The notes below the pieces were generated by a model, which saw only the letters and a program-made list of their open reading frames with translations, ran no database searches and was not told the origin of the DNA. The position numbers and the translations under genes were made by a program. Shown piece after piece: positions 1-11,079 of a DNA stretch of 64,000 bases (the first letter of the stretch is position 1; the number at the start of each line of letters is the position of its first letter). The stretch comes from Taxillus chinensis (lineage: Eukaryota > Streptophyta > Magnoliopsida > Santalales > Loranthaceae). The DNA lies in the NCBI GenBank assembly GCA_023512835.1, contig CM042087.1, forward strand, positions 6,144,550 to 6,208,549. The letters are read 5' to 3'.

Positions 1-660
1 CACAGAGGTCCATATGAAGAAGTTGCAGAAGAGCGGTTATTGAATTAACCGATTTGCTCTTAAAGCTATGTTTGGCCTGCTTGCCGAGTTGGCATTCTTG
101 ACAGAGAGTGTCTCTGGAGTATTTGAGTTTAGGTAGACCGGTGACAAGATCAAGTGATGCTAACTTAGACAGTGTCTTAAAGTTTAAATGTGCGCATCGC
201 TTGTGCCATAACCAACTATCTTCATCTCAAGCTTTAGTGAGGAAGCATACAGGGTCGGAAGAATTATTTCTTAAAACCACCGAGCATGTCCCCATCTCTT
301 GATCCGGATAACTTTACATCTCCTGGATAAGTTTTCCCTCTTGCCAGGTGTTGGACATAAAGGAAACAATAAATCCTTTGTCACATAAATTATTGACACT
401 TAGAAAATTATGCTTCAAACCTTCGACTAGTGCAACTCTAGTGATTGATACACGGCCGTTGGTTAAAGTGCCATACCCGACGGTCTTACCTTTGTTGTTG
501 TCACCATATGAAACGGATAGACCTCGTTTTTCATTAACTTCTACAAACGAGTCTGATCACCCGTCATATGTCCGGAGCATCCACTATCAAGGATCCACTT
601 GCTTTGATTGATCTTTAACTTCAAGTGATCCGGCGGTGCATTCAGAGATGCTCCCGAAAG
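1..660 (-). pseudogene. copia pol N-terminal part: protease and GAG-pre-integrase (broken)
   Basis: Minus-strand translation shows a WILDSGCSGHMTG protease active site around 570-610, the D-S-G motif of copia aspartic proteases. The frame then breaks by a single-base indel near 545-550 and continues in another frame. A GAG-pre-integrase segment follows at roughly 60-230, with the WHKRCAHLN histidines and a CQECQLGK cysteine pair (HHCC zinc-binding). The last readable codons at the window edge (LLHMDLC) are the typical start of the copia integrase core. At least two reading frames are needed to cover the stretch, so it is non-functional here. Confidence 0.8.
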
Positions 661-668
661 ACAACGGT

Positions 669-1259
669 TTACACTTTTGGTGCCCAAACTTGTTTCGGGC
701 GGTTAGAAAGAACGCCAGTAATGTCAACGATTCCGGATTTGACTTTGCTAGGACTTTTAGCTCTCCAAGTTGACTTTAATTTATTAGTTTCAACCGCTTC
801 TTTTATTTGGGTTATCTTGGGAGAGACACTCCTTTGAGGTTTAGCTTTTGTTTTGCTCGAAGAACCCTTTTTATTGAACCGATCTTTATTGGTACGAATT
901 TGATTACAAAGCCAGTTATCAGATAAACTCCAACATTCATAGTGATAATGACCTATTTCCCTACAGATGGAACAGACACTATAATGCGGAGTACAAACAG
1001 GGGATACAGGTCTCTTAGATTTTACAGACTTTCTACTCTGTTCCCTGTGGCCTAATCCATTGCATTTGGGTGACACGCTCTTGGCCCTAGATGCGTCAGC
1101 CTTAGCCTTTCCTTTCTTTTTGGGTGCTACAGTTTTGGCTTTAACTGCAGCAGCCTTCCCTTCATCATTAGTTACAAGTCTTCTTGCTTCGGGAAGTGCA
1201 AGAATGACCTCAACTCCACGATCATAAACTATGGTGCCACCTGAAATGAAACCATCCAA
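669..1259 (-). pseudogene. copia gag C-terminal/linker segment with second Cys-His finger
   Basis: This open stretch of about 196 codons is lysine/serine-rich. It contains CSICREIGHYHYEC at about residues 96-109, a CX2C...HX4C zinc-knuckle-like motif, and ends in QVWAPK, a phrase typical of the segment just before the copia protease. It follows the gag frame at 1293-2108 after a frame break and leads into the protease at about 610. In a working element it would be part of one gag-pol polyprotein. The methionine at its start is internal and not a true initiation site. Confidence 0.68.
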
Positions 1260-1292
1260 CGGTTTAGACGTACTTAACAGGATATAAGTTGG

Positions 1293-2108
1293 TTAGTTTT
1301 GGAGTGAAATCCGGAGGACACTCAGTAGCTTGAGCATTGGAGGTTGATGATTCGAACCTAGGCCAGGTTTGACTCGAACATTATCCGGATCAGTCCTAAA
1401 TGAAGAGGCTATTTCCCCGGATTTAAGCCACTTGCGATTTATTTCCTTTTCCTGTTCTAGTTCATTCTCGAGTCTTTTAACAATAACTTTTAGGCCAGAA
1501 AGATTGGTATTTACGAGATGATTTTCAGCCCTTAGATCGTGATACCAAGCTTCTTTTCCTCTGAAGTCAGCTATGTCTTTTTCAAGTCTAGTAATAGTAA
1601 ATTCAAGACGTTTATTCTGACTTTCCATATCTTTGTACATTTGAGTAATTATTAGTCTTTCATTCTTTTCATGATCACATTCAGTAGTAAGAGATTCTAA
1701 TTTACTCATGAGCTCAGAGATAGAAGGTACCTCAGTATTTGCCATGAGGCAGACGTTCGGCTTAGGAGTTGGCTCATCATCCGAGGATTCCTCCTCTTCT
1801 TCCGAGCCACTGATGTACTTTGTCACGAACACCTTCCTTTTGTTCTTCTCGTTGTCTGAGGTGGTACGTCGAGGAGTAACCTTGTCACTTTTATCTGCCG
1901 TCTTAGATTTGGATCTGCATTCCTTGGCCCAGTGACCTGGTTTCCCACAATTAAAGCATTCTTGGGAGCTCGACTCCGATCGTTCCTTCCTTCTGGATGA
2001 CGAGGAGCCTCTTCTGAATCCTTTTCTACTTTTCCGAAGGAATCGTTCAAAGGATTTGACAAGAAGAGCTATTTCCTCTTCTGCGTCTGAGTCAGAATTC
2101 TCTGACAC
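1293..2108 (-). pseudogene. copia gag central part: zinc knuckle plus coiled coil
   Basis: About 271 codons. The first 45 residues are acidic then Arg/Ser-rich, followed by a canonical retroviral zinc knuckle CFNCGKPGHWAKEC at about residues 52-65 (CX2CX4HX4C), which binds RNA in nucleocapsids. An acidic SEEEEESSDDE tract follows near residue 101. A long heptad-like coiled coil covers about residues 130-225, as in SIRE-type gag. It lies between the UBN2-like part (2180-2884) and the second finger (669-1259). The frame is open but cut off from both neighbours by stops or frameshifts. Confidence 0.8.
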
Positions 2109-2179
2109 ATCCGTATCATCCTCTTGATGATTACTGGAGCATTCCGTAGCTTTGAGAGCTACCCCCTTTTCTTTCCGAG

Positions 2180-2884
2180 CTATTTTCTCATCACGGTCGG
2201 TGTATCCGAATCTGACCTCATGAGTCCAAAGCTCTCCATATATTTCCTCAAGGGTAGTAAATGGCCGTTTTTATCGGCTTGCATCTGGAGTCGCTTGGAG
2301 TAGTAGCGATCCGGCAAGGATCGAAAGAACTTGTCATTGATTTGAGAGCGAGTGTAGTGCTCATTGACGGTTTTTAGCTCTAGAATGAGCTTGCCGAATC
2401 TCCGATAGATGCTCTCAAGGGATTCACCAGGTTTGTGATTGAAACTCTCAAAATTACTTGTGAGAGCACATATCACATTTTGCATCCGGGGACCGACTCC
2501 CCTCATAGAGGATTGTCGGCTTATTCCGACGGCTTTTGCTAACGTGCAGCCCTGGACGTCCGTGAAAGCCTCGGAATCCAAAGATGATGTAACATAAGCC
2601 GAGCCTTTTCACTAGCGCACCGCCAGGCTCTTTCATCGTTGGTAAGTTCAAGCATCCGTCTTTGGCCTTCTAACTCCATGTTCTCCGATAGTCATCGGAA
2701 TTGGAATCTCCTGATGAAGACGGGGCCACATGAGATGATCATGGCATACCATGAACATCTTCATGCGAGCTTTCCACCTGGGAGAAAAGCTTAGGTGTGA
2801 ATTTGGGCGGTTTTGTCGAGTAAAACTAGAACTCCGTGGTTGAGGAGCGGCGCGCAGCAGGTTGAGGTGGGTCGATGTTTTCAC
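2180..2884 (-). pseudogene. copia gag N-terminal part (UBN2-type), frameshifted
   Basis: Two overlapping frames carry the capsid-like part of a Ty1/copia gag. One (2648-2884) contains WKARMKMFM, the conserved start of the DUF4219/UBN2 gag. The other (2180-2581) contains ESLESIYRRFGKLILELK and NDKFFRSLPDRY, typical of the UBN2 domain. At least two indels between 2581 and 2700 break the frame. It is the most upstream coding part, 130-140 bp after the primer-binding site, so the gag start probably lies near 2880. Confidence 0.78.
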
Positions 2885-3012
2885 TGCTCGCTTCGATTCG
2901 GGATGGGCTCTTATGCACCTTCGGAGTTAAGGCGAGTGTTGAATAACATCCTGCTTTCTTGACCATTGCTTAGAGTAAAAGAGTGGGATCTCTACTTAGA
3001 ACAAATAGACTT

Positions 3013-3024
3013 GTTCTAATACCA
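3013..3024 (-). other. primer-binding site (initiator Met tRNA type)
   Basis: On the minus strand the sequence TGGTATTAGAAC lies 2 bp after the LTR end. It differs by C-to-T and G-to-A changes from TGGTATCAGAGC, which complements the 3' end of plant initiator tRNA-Met and primes minus-strand DNA synthesis. Its position fixes the LTR boundary at 3027. Confidence 0.82.
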
Positions 3025-3026
3025 CT

Positions 3027-4408
3027 TGATGGTCCTTTGGAGCCTAGAGGGGGGTGAATAGGCTCTTATCAAAACTCTTTTTATTCTCTTATGACACAAC
3101 ACTTATCTAGTTAAGTGATAGAATCACTACGGAAGACAACCAGGATAGTGGAAGTATTTTGTTTTATTATCAAGAGATAAGTACAACAAAATAGAAGCAA
3201 GACTCTCTTACACCTGTTTACAAAAGGATTCACACACTAGTCTAGATTATATTTTTGAGCTCATGTGCATACACGAGGTTGATTCAAGCCCGTTCACCCG
3301 CATACATACAATTCAAATATACAAGTTTGAATATTTATACAAAAACATTCCTAAAAGACAACCTTGGAACTTGTAGTTCCGAAATGCATTCAGCACTAAC
3401 TATTCCTCGGTAATCTCTCTGCCTTGACTGCTGCGGTTTGTGGAGCTCAAGATCTTGGGTTTGAAGAGTATAAGTGCCTTTGTGAGTTCCCAAATATAAT
3501 TAAAGTTGTGTCCACATATCCCGGTGATCCACGTGTAAGATTCTTCAGGTTCTCGACAAGTTTGTCTTACATCGGGACACCACAAGCCGATAACCTTAAA
3601 TGCGATTAAGTTGAAGCGACATCTTCTTGGTCCGGTGTAATTTTCCTTACTCCGTAGCTAATGAAGCTCAGAACCTTACTCCGTGTCATTGGTTGCTTAC
3701 CCCGTATCTATTTGGTACCTGGAATCCTTAGTCCGTGTCGGCGCTTCCTTACTCCGCATGTAAGTTCTTTACTCCGTATGTAAGTTCCTTACTTCGTATG
3801 TAAGTTCCTTACTCCGTGCGAGTCTAAAGGATCAGATGGCTTACTCCATACTAGCACATCCTTACTCCGCATGAGTGAGTGGTCCGGATTCCTTACTCCA
3901 CATCTAAGTTCGTTACTCCGTATAAATAAAGACTCGGGTCCTTATTCCGCATCGTACTTTCTTACTCCATATATATGAAGGACTCGGATGCCTTACTCCA
4001 TGTCTTCTTCACTTTAGTTCATTTGAGTGAAAGACTTAACTTTTTAGCTTTGTGTCGACTTTTTTACTTCGTGCAACCTTGTAGATCAAGATTCTTACTC
4101 CGTATTAGTTTGACTTAGTCCGTTTGAAGCATTAAGAGCAGATTCCGTAATCCGTAGCTTTTAAGTCCTTAGTCCGCACAAATGTTCCTTATTCCGTATG
4201 TATTGGTGACTTGGTTATTTACCAAGTGTTTGACGACACTCACTCTTGTCCGGATCAGGATTATGTATCTTGTCCTTAGCTTTGCTCTCACGAGTGTATC
4301 TCCGGATTAATAACATATCTTCGCAACGATCAAAGAAACACAAAAGATCTCAGATCAAATTACATAGGGCTTTATCAGCATTATCCAAATCCTAGGCTTG
4401 ATCCAACA
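3027..4408 (-). repeat. copia 5' LTR (1382 bp)
   Basis: In element orientation it starts TGTTGG at 4408 and ends CCATCA at 3027, giving a short imperfect inverted terminal repeat. The primer-binding site follows immediately and a gypsy integrase sequence abuts the other edge. The segment near 3030-3060 (cctagaggggggtgaatagg on plus) is a common copia LTR terminus in plants. The upstream half holds the repeated TTACTCCGTA array. The partner LTR is outside the window, so the 5-bp target duplication (one copy would be ACTCT at 4409-4413) cannot be tested. Confidence 0.82.
3640..4205. repeat. degenerate short repeat array (ccttactccgtat units) in copia U3
   Basis: About twenty or more copies of a 10-13-bp word close to ccttactccgtat occur with irregular spacing, often joined as gtaagttccttactccgtatg. 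The array sits in the 5' half of the LTR in element orientation, where transcriptional control elements usually lie. Variants change one or two bases (ccttattccgtat, ccttagtccgtgt). This is not a regular tandem minisatellite; spacers vary from a few to about 40 bp. Confidence 0.8.
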
Positions 4409-4560
4409 ACTCTTTCCAGGGAAGCTGCGATCAAAGTGGATGGGACCTTTCACTATGACGAAGGTCTTCCCATATGGTAGTGTTGAGCTCCAATCAACCT
4501 TAGGAGAGTTATTCAAAGTTAATGGTAACGTGTGAAGCCAAACTATATCCTAGACCAAGT
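4409..4560 (+). pseudogene. element A integrase C-terminal tail
   Basis: The plus-strand translation starts [14 protein letters not shown] and continues through a VFPYGSVELQ-like phrase and a FKVNG phrase. This is the C-terminal beta-barrel region of Athila-lineage integrase and is collinear with element B's integrase near 21800-21960 on the minus strand. The frame stops soon after position 4530. Only about 40 residues remain, because the copia LTR starts at 4408. Confidence 0.78.
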
Positions 4561-6048
4561 CAATGAGGTTGACCACTACCTTTTTTGTGATGTTTGAGGT
4601 AAGAGCGGTCTAGTTACAAACTTAAAATAAAGCACTTCTTAGGAGGCAACCCAATCGATTTCTTTTGCATTTCTTTTGTTATTGTTTGTTGTTAGCTCAC
4701 CATTAGAGCAGAGATGGAGTAAAAATTGATGCACATGACCTAATTAATGTGCCATGCAAGAGTAACTATTGCTTTAAAGCGCATGAGGGGCTCATCACAA
4801 AATTTCCAGGAGTTTTTGGCCTTGCACGTGACAATGCACATGACAACCTCATATCACGTGCAAAGTCCGTTTAGTTTAAAATTTATGGGAAGTAGATGAA
4901 GTCCTTGGAGCAACTTTCCCTTCCGCACGTAATATCAATGAAGTCATTTCCTAAGTCAAAAAGCACAAACCATGCCGCCACTCAGAGGTAAGTGTCTTCC
5001 TACTCCTTATTTCATGCCATGTGGACATAACATATTTTTACATGTGGTGTGGGGAGTGCCTTGAGCCATTTATTTGTCCTTAATGTTGTGTGATTGCATG
5101 TTTTGTTTTGATTTTTATTTTTGGTCTGTTTGTTTGTTTGAATTGTATGCCTGTGTGTTTTGCATGTGGAGAGGCATGGATATTAGGTATGTCATTTTGA
5201 CATAATTTTTAAATTTTTGTTCCACATTAAGTATCATGTTGTGATAAGAGTGTTCAAGTAGTCAAGGTATATTATGCTTTGGTTTAATCATGTCTCTATG
5301 TTGAGAATGAGATCAACATGTTAGAGGAGTTGGAATTTGAATATTAAATGAGCATGACATGCTATGATAGACCTTAGTGGCCCTTAAAGTTGAGTGAAAA
5401 AGAAAATACAAAATAAAAATGAGATGAACAACTTCTTTCTAGCCCTTGAGTGACATTTTTGGGAATGGGTAATAGTTTGTTTTGCTCCTCTCTGCATTCA
5501 ACATTAGTTATTTAATGGTAGAAGTTAAGTAGGCATGATGATTACTTACTTGTGCTCAATGCTTGGTGTTGGTGTTATTGATGCAAAAGCATCAAGGTCA
5601 CTTAGACCTTCCTAGCATCTTTTCTTTCTTTATTGTGCCATAAAAGGCAAATGAGCCTTATGTGTCACGTAATAAAGGGATTGAGATACATTTTTCTCTT
5701 CCTACAACGAAGAAAAAAAAGATAAGAATAAAAAAAAGTAAATAATCCATCAAGGGAGAGCATTAAATGCAACCTTGTAAGGTTATTACTAAAAAGAAGT
5801 GTGGAAAAAGCCAAGAATAGTCTATAAAAAAATATTTTTAGAATAAATCCATAATGGCTTGATGTTTATATGTGTTATGGTCTAGTTTACAGCCACAATG
5901 GTTGAGTTGTTTTTATTTTGAGAGTTTTGAGCTTAATTCGTTGGCTCAAGGTGTGTTTATGTAGTTATTAGAGTAGAGTGTGAGTCATTGAGTTTAGAAT
6001 AGTGTGAGAGTTTCAAAATAAAGTAGAATAGAGGTTGTGTTTTCTATG
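4561..6048 (+). other. element A 3' non-coding region, first part
   Basis: No credible ORF. It includes the phrase aggaggcaacccaat (about 4640), typical just after Athila-type pol, then AT-rich sequence. It is homologous in reverse complement to 8020-9410 of the inserted non-autonomous element, for example the shared gggaggcaacccaa phrase and the region around 6000-6050. The two therefore form a long imperfect inverted repeat. Confidence 0.7.
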
Positions 6049-6053
6049 ATGAG
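6049..6053. other. target-site duplication ATGAG, left copy
   Basis: ATGAG immediately precedes the left LTR of the non-autonomous element and is repeated at 12600-12604 right after the other LTR. The 5-bp length is standard for Ty3/gypsy integration. Confidence 0.92.
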
Positions 6054-7572
6054 TGACAGACAAGATTTTTAGCCTCTCTAAAAGAGCTAGCTAATGTCGT
6101 TAAATCCCTCTTCAAAATAATAAATTCCCTAAGTTTGCACTAAAAGAATAGCGAGCAAGAAAGGGGTCGAACCCACAGGGATTAACCTAGTTCTCTAGTT
6201 CTCAAATCAAATCACCCAATTACTCTTGTTCTATAAAATGTCTTGGCAAAAAGTTTTCTTTTTTAAACTAAAGATCTAATTTTTATGTGGTTTTTCGAAT
6301 AAACAAAGAAAGTAAACCGATTTTAGGATTAAGATGCAAGGATTAAAAGCATCTAGGGTCACAATTTCACCTCCCTATGTTATCTCTCCTGGTTCATGGT
6401 ATTAGGGTTGTCGATTGAAAACGTGCTAAACATAAGCCAAAGACAACAAATGGTCATTGAGGTCCTTTTAAGAGTTGTATGCGGAATGGTCATCTAAACA
6501 CACAAACATGCAAAGCCAATAAATCATACTTGCAAAAGGATAATGATCACACCAATCACAAATAAGTTATGAATCTCAATCCGCCCTGGACTAGGGCTAA
6601 GAATACCAAGGTGTACATCCAAAGATAGAATTAAGAACAGATTCATAAAACATGCAAAACTCAATCATCCAAACCCAAATATTCATAAACACAAAGCAAA
6701 GCAACAAGGGGGCTACATTGCTCCCCTAGATTAAAAGACTACTCACGCATGATTACAAGCAAACACAAAGCGGAAAAGCTAAACATCTTCTTCTTGATCA
6801 CGCGCACGGCAAGGCTTCAAATCCAGGCTCCAAAATCCGCGACGGCTGCTGCGACGGCAGCGACGGCCGCGACGGCTGCTCTCCTAGGTCAAGGAGCACC
6901 TCCAAGTCGTGGAGCCTCTCTCTCTCTCTCTAAAACGTGTAGGGGGGGTTAGGCTTAGCTAGCATGGGGCGTGGAGCTCTTATTTATAGAGTTTCGATGG
7001 GCCTTGAGGTGTGTAACCTAGCCCATCTATCAAAACGGCGTAGTTTTGATAAGTGACACTCGAAACATTAAAAACTCTATCTTCTATCCACAATTTGGAC
7101 ATGGGCCTTCAGGAACAAATGATCGGCATGGAAAAACGATTGGATCTGTCCAAAAATATCTCTGCACGCCAATTTGCACGTGATATGGTGAATTCACGTG
7201 CACCTCCAAATCAGCTCAAACTTCTCCCCAAGCTTCCTTGCATCATGTAGAGGCCTGAGAGGCAAAAATATGCTTGCACGTGAATTGGGTGAATTCACGT
7301 TCAGCTCCAAATGCTCTGAAATTTCTGTGGTAGGTAGATGACATCATTCTAAGAAACTTTTGTTCTTGCACGCAAATTGTTTGAAGCCATCTACTATGTC
7401 AAAAGTGAGGTCCAAAACCTGCCAAAACTGCTTAAAAATGCATGTATTTGCAACTAGCATCTTCCTAGGGGTTAGAGCAAATATATATGATATATGAAGC
7501 AATAAGGCTCTAATCATGCTCTTAAACATCCTAAATAAACACTAGAATAACGGCATAAAATGCACGTTATCA
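6054..7572 (-). repeat. non-autonomous element 3' LTR (1519 bp)
   Basis: It starts TGACAGACAAG and ends GTTATCA on plus and matches the right LTR almost base for base; differences are a few substitutions and short indels around 6840-6870. U3 (the right part on plus) contains a palindrome at about 7031-7052, two inverted CACGTG-type pairs near 7185-7205 and 7275-7300, and a stretch homologous to Tekay-family LTRs (about 7190-7480). Confidence 0.92.
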
Positions 7573-7587
7573 AATACACCACACTTG
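7573..7587 (-). other. polypurine-like tract of the non-autonomous element
   Basis: On the minus strand AAGTGTGGTGTATT directly precedes the TGATAAC start of the 3' LTR. The same AGTGTGGTGTGTT-TGATAAC arrangement occurs on plus at 13053-13070 in element A, supporting both boundaries and a close relationship. Confidence 0.75.
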
Positions 7588-9404
7588 AACCATTGCTTGT
7601 CCTCAAGCAAAAACATACAAGCATGCAAAAATAAAATAAACACGAGTCAAACGGAAGAAAAATAAAATAACAATCAAGGAGAATCATGGTTTCCTAAGCA
7701 TGCAACTCTATCATGATGAAATGGGAATTTAAGCATCAAAATGAGTCATAACTTAGTTCATTCATGTCCATATCCCTAAGTCCAACAACCATGCAATATC
7801 ACCACTTAAATTTCAGATATGAGCAAGCAATCCATGATAAAATAGCACCTAGTTTCCCTTTAAGTTCTTACCAATGATAAGCGGCCTCACTCAAATATAA
7901 TAATTCTCAAGCCCAATACCTATCAATGAACAATGGATGGAAAACTCTATCTCTACACTCGCCATCAGCTATTGATTAAGTACTTGCCAAGCAATCATGA
8001 GAGTTCCCTATTGTGCTCATCAAAGAAAACACACTCTCTATTCTACTTTATTTGAACTCACACTCTAGTCTAAACTCAATAAACTCACACTCTATTCTAA
8101 TAACTGATAAAACAAAACCATGAGCTAAGGGTTGAGCTCAACACTCTCAAAACAAAACACAATTCAGCCAATGTGGCTTCACAAATCTAAACAATCACAC
8201 AAACATCAGGCCATTGTGGCTTTTATTCTGAATCTTTTTTTTTCTTTTTTTTTTTAGTAATAACCTTACAAGGTTGCATTTTATGCTCTCCCTTGATGGA
8301 TTATTCACTCTTTTTTTTTTTTACTCACATAACACATAAATAAGACTGAATTTTTCTAATGCATACCCCTTTTCAAAATGTGATGGGCTTTTTCCACAAT
8401 GTGCATCACAGCCTTTTCCAATAATATCAAACAATAAAGAAAAGAATGCAAAGACAGTCACAGTGACTTAGAGGTCTTGCATCCTAACTAAACACCAAAC
8501 ACCGAGCACTAACAAGTAATCACATGCTTACTTGACTCCTACCATTAAATAACCAATGTTGAATGCAAGAAGAGTAGCAATTAAACTATTACCCATACCC
8601 TTTAAATGGCACTCAAAGGCTAAAAGAAGCTGTTCTCATTTTTCATTTCTTTTTCACTCAACTTTAAGGGTTACTTAGGTCTATCATAGCATTTCATGCT
8701 CAGCTAATATTCAAAACTCAGCTCCAAAAACATGGTGATATCATTCAAAAGATAAAGACATGATTAAACAATTCCAAAGCACATTTTAACTACTTTAATA
8801 CCCTTATCACAACATGATAATAATGTGGCATAAAAATTAAAATTTTAAGCCAAAATTGCATACTTAATATCTATGCCTCCACAAGCAAATCATTCAAGCA
8901 AACAACTCAAACAATCATGCAAAATAAAAATAAAGGACAACAAAAACACTTAAACAAAAACAAGACATGCAATCACACAATATAAAGGACAAACAAGTGG
9001 CTCAAGTCACTCCCCATACACCACACTTAAAATATGCTATGTCCTCATGGCATAAAATAGGGAGTAGGAAAAACACTTACCCCTGGTTTGGCACACTGTA
9101 ATAGTAGATGACATTGGCCACCATTCGTCGTACCTGAGCCACAAAGTCAACGGACGTCTGCCACGCACTTCCCAAGTTTCTCTTCCTTGCAGAATAGCCA
9201 TCATGTAGTAGCAAGCAAAGATCCCACAATTTGAATTGACCCAATAATTTGCTCATCCTGCAAATGGTTAGTTAAAAAAAGAAGCAAAGTCTCCTGCACA
9301 ATGGTTAGCTTGCAAACAATTTATTGAATAAAATAAATAAAAGAAAATAACATAAAATAAAACACAGCAATAAACATTGGGTTGCCTCCCAACAAGCGCT
9401 TTAT
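7588..9404 (-). other. non-autonomous element 3' non-coding region
   Basis: AT-rich with poly-T runs near 8230-8260 and 8310-8325 and no convincing ORF. It ends with a gggttgcctccc phrase at about 9378-9390, the mark that follows pol in Athila-type elements A and B. It is homologous in inverted orientation to 4620-6048 and 12605-13065 of element A. Confidence 0.7.
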
Positions 9405-10772
9405 TTAAGGTCTGTAGCTAGACCTTGTCATACTAAACTCAACCAATGTATGAAAGGCTTTCATCCTGGCATTGTAAACCTCAGCAGTCTCATAGACCAT
9501 AGCAATCGGATGAATGAACATTTGTGGGAGCCACTTGAACTCCTGATTCAATTGTTGATAGGGAGACACCTCCACAAACTTATGGTTCTCCTTCCTCTCA
9601 TTCCATCGAGGTGGTAAAACAAATTCAGCATACTCCACAATTGGAGTAGTCATGATGCATGCATGGTTACCTCCCTTGTCAAGCACTTCCTCCTCTTGTA
9701 TAAGGGAAGATGATTCCAAAGCAAACATAGTAGTGGTGGGCTCATGTCGCTTGTCTTCATAAAGAGTACCTTGGTTTGATGTGCCTTCGGATATGAGAAT
9801 TATAGCATCATCATCCAAGATTTGTTGCTTTGCATCCTTGGATTGTCATTTATTGGTTTCTCATGTTCTTCTAACACCCCAGAACAATTCAAGTCTTCCT
9901 CTTCTTCTTGGATAGAAAAATTGTCCTCATAAGCTTCAACCATGGGAAGAGTTGAAGTGGATACATCACATGGGCTATTAAATTGTGGTGGAGGGACAAC
10001 CTCATCATAATGAACCATTGCCCTTGTATCCACTTCTTGGTATATAGCATCATTAATGGTTTGACCAGCTAGAATGCGAGCTTCATCTTCGGAATCATTA
10101 TTAGCGAGAAAACTCCCATTCTTGTGAGGCAGATGTCAAAGATTGATACATGGAAGTTGGAGTGATGGCTTTGCAATTCTCTTCAGTCTCTATCTCTGTG
10201 TCACCAGCAAAGGAGTTAGATGAGACTCCGTAATCTGCATTTTGAACCATACTCATCAATAATTGCTCCATATTTTTTATGGTAGTCTCCATACGTCCTA
10301 GCCTTTCATTCAAATCCTCTACCTCTCTTCTGGTTTCTTCATCTTCAACTTGGGGCTGCCACTCTTGTTGTTGATATGGACAATAATTGCCATAGAGTGG
10401 GCCTTCATAGTAAGCTTCATCTTGATATTGCCCAACCCATCTATTCTCGGAATATCCATTGAAGAAATCATTAAACTCCTCAGGTGGTGGCTCTTGTGGA
10501 TAGTAGTCACCCTCAAGTTGGGTGCAAGTTGGCCATACTTCTCTACCATCTCCATTAATACTCCCACCATAACAAGGAGGCTCCTGGTATGAATAACTGC
10601 TTATGGGAGAATCATAGACAGTGCAATCCCAAGCACTATATGAAAATTGATCCGTTGCATGGCCTGGAACATAAACATGTTGGTCCGCCATCATTGAATT
10701 CTCCTCATCTCTCCCTTGGTTTTCCCACAAATATTTGTTGCCTTGGATCATCCTTTCCAAACATTCTTCCAT
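9405..10772 (-). pseudogene. single ORF of the non-autonomous element, function unknown (two frameshifts)
   Basis: The start MEECLERMIQ (ATG at 10770-10772) lies about 290 bp after the primer-binding site, the place of gag. Three open pieces (10101-10772, 9800-10033, 9405-9818) read as one protein of about 450 residues if a frameshift near 10120 and another near 9810 are ignored. The first part is rich in Tyr, Pro and Gln and has a predicted coiled coil at about residues 142-176 (EDLNERLGRMETTIKNMEQL). The middle is acidic and the end basic. No zinc knuckle or catalytic motif is visible. It may be a diverged gag-like or accessory protein; I do not recognise the family. Confidence 0.6.
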
Positions 10773-11060
10773 GGTTAGCTCCTCCTCATCTCCAAACCGT
10801 CTATCCGTTGGAGTCTTGTTGGTTCTGGATTAAAGGACACAAGTTCCCCTCATCGCATACACAACTAGCAATACCTCAAACACTTGATGTATATTCCTGA
10901 AAAACAACAAGAACACACCCAAGCGCTCCGAACAATGCAAAATAAACAAATAAAAATGCAAACAAAAATAACAGAAATTAAAAGACAAAATAAAACACCA
11001 AGATCGAATTCAAACAATTTCACTCAATGTTGATTTTAAAAACTAGTCAACCGTTGAATC
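10773..11060 (-). other. leader of the non-autonomous element
   Basis: Untranslated sequence between the primer-binding site and the first ORF, A-rich on plus. No ORF or other signal was seen in it. Confidence 0.6.
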
Positions 11061-11077
11061 CCCAGCAACGGCGCCAA
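11061..11077 (-). other. primer-binding site (tRNA-Asp type)
   Basis: The minus strand reads TTGGCGCCGTTGCTGGG, 2 bp after the 5' LTR end at 11080. Apart from one substitution it matches the complement of the 3' end of plant tRNA-Asp, the usual primer of Athila/Tat gypsy elements. It separates this element from the Met-primed Tekay and copia elements in the window. Confidence 0.88.
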
Positions 11078-11079
11078 TT

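Larger units (their letters stand above)
1..4408 (-). mobile_element. Ty1/copia retrotransposon, 5' part (window-truncated)
   Basis: Read on the minus strand the order is 5' LTR (3027-4408), a primer-binding site, gag with a UBN2-type domain and zinc knuckle, a protease DSG motif and a GAG-pre-integrase HHCC motif. Protease and integrase lying directly after gag is the copia gene order. The rest of integrase, RT, RNase H and the 3' LTR lie left of the window. The right edge interrupts a gypsy integrase reading frame at 4409, so this copy inserted into element A. Several frameshifts mark it as decayed. The large gag with two Cys/His fingers suggests a SIRE/Maximus-like group, but this is only inferred. 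Confidence 0.88.

Noticed and set aside
4409..4413. ACTCT as target duplication of the copia element
   Set aside because: The other side of the copia element is outside the window, so the duplication cannot be confirmed.
6840..6880. Ala-Thr repeat peptide (cgacggctg-like units) as a coding feature
   Set aside because: Short GC-rich repeat in the LTR of the non-autonomous element that differs by indels between the two LTRs and changes frame.
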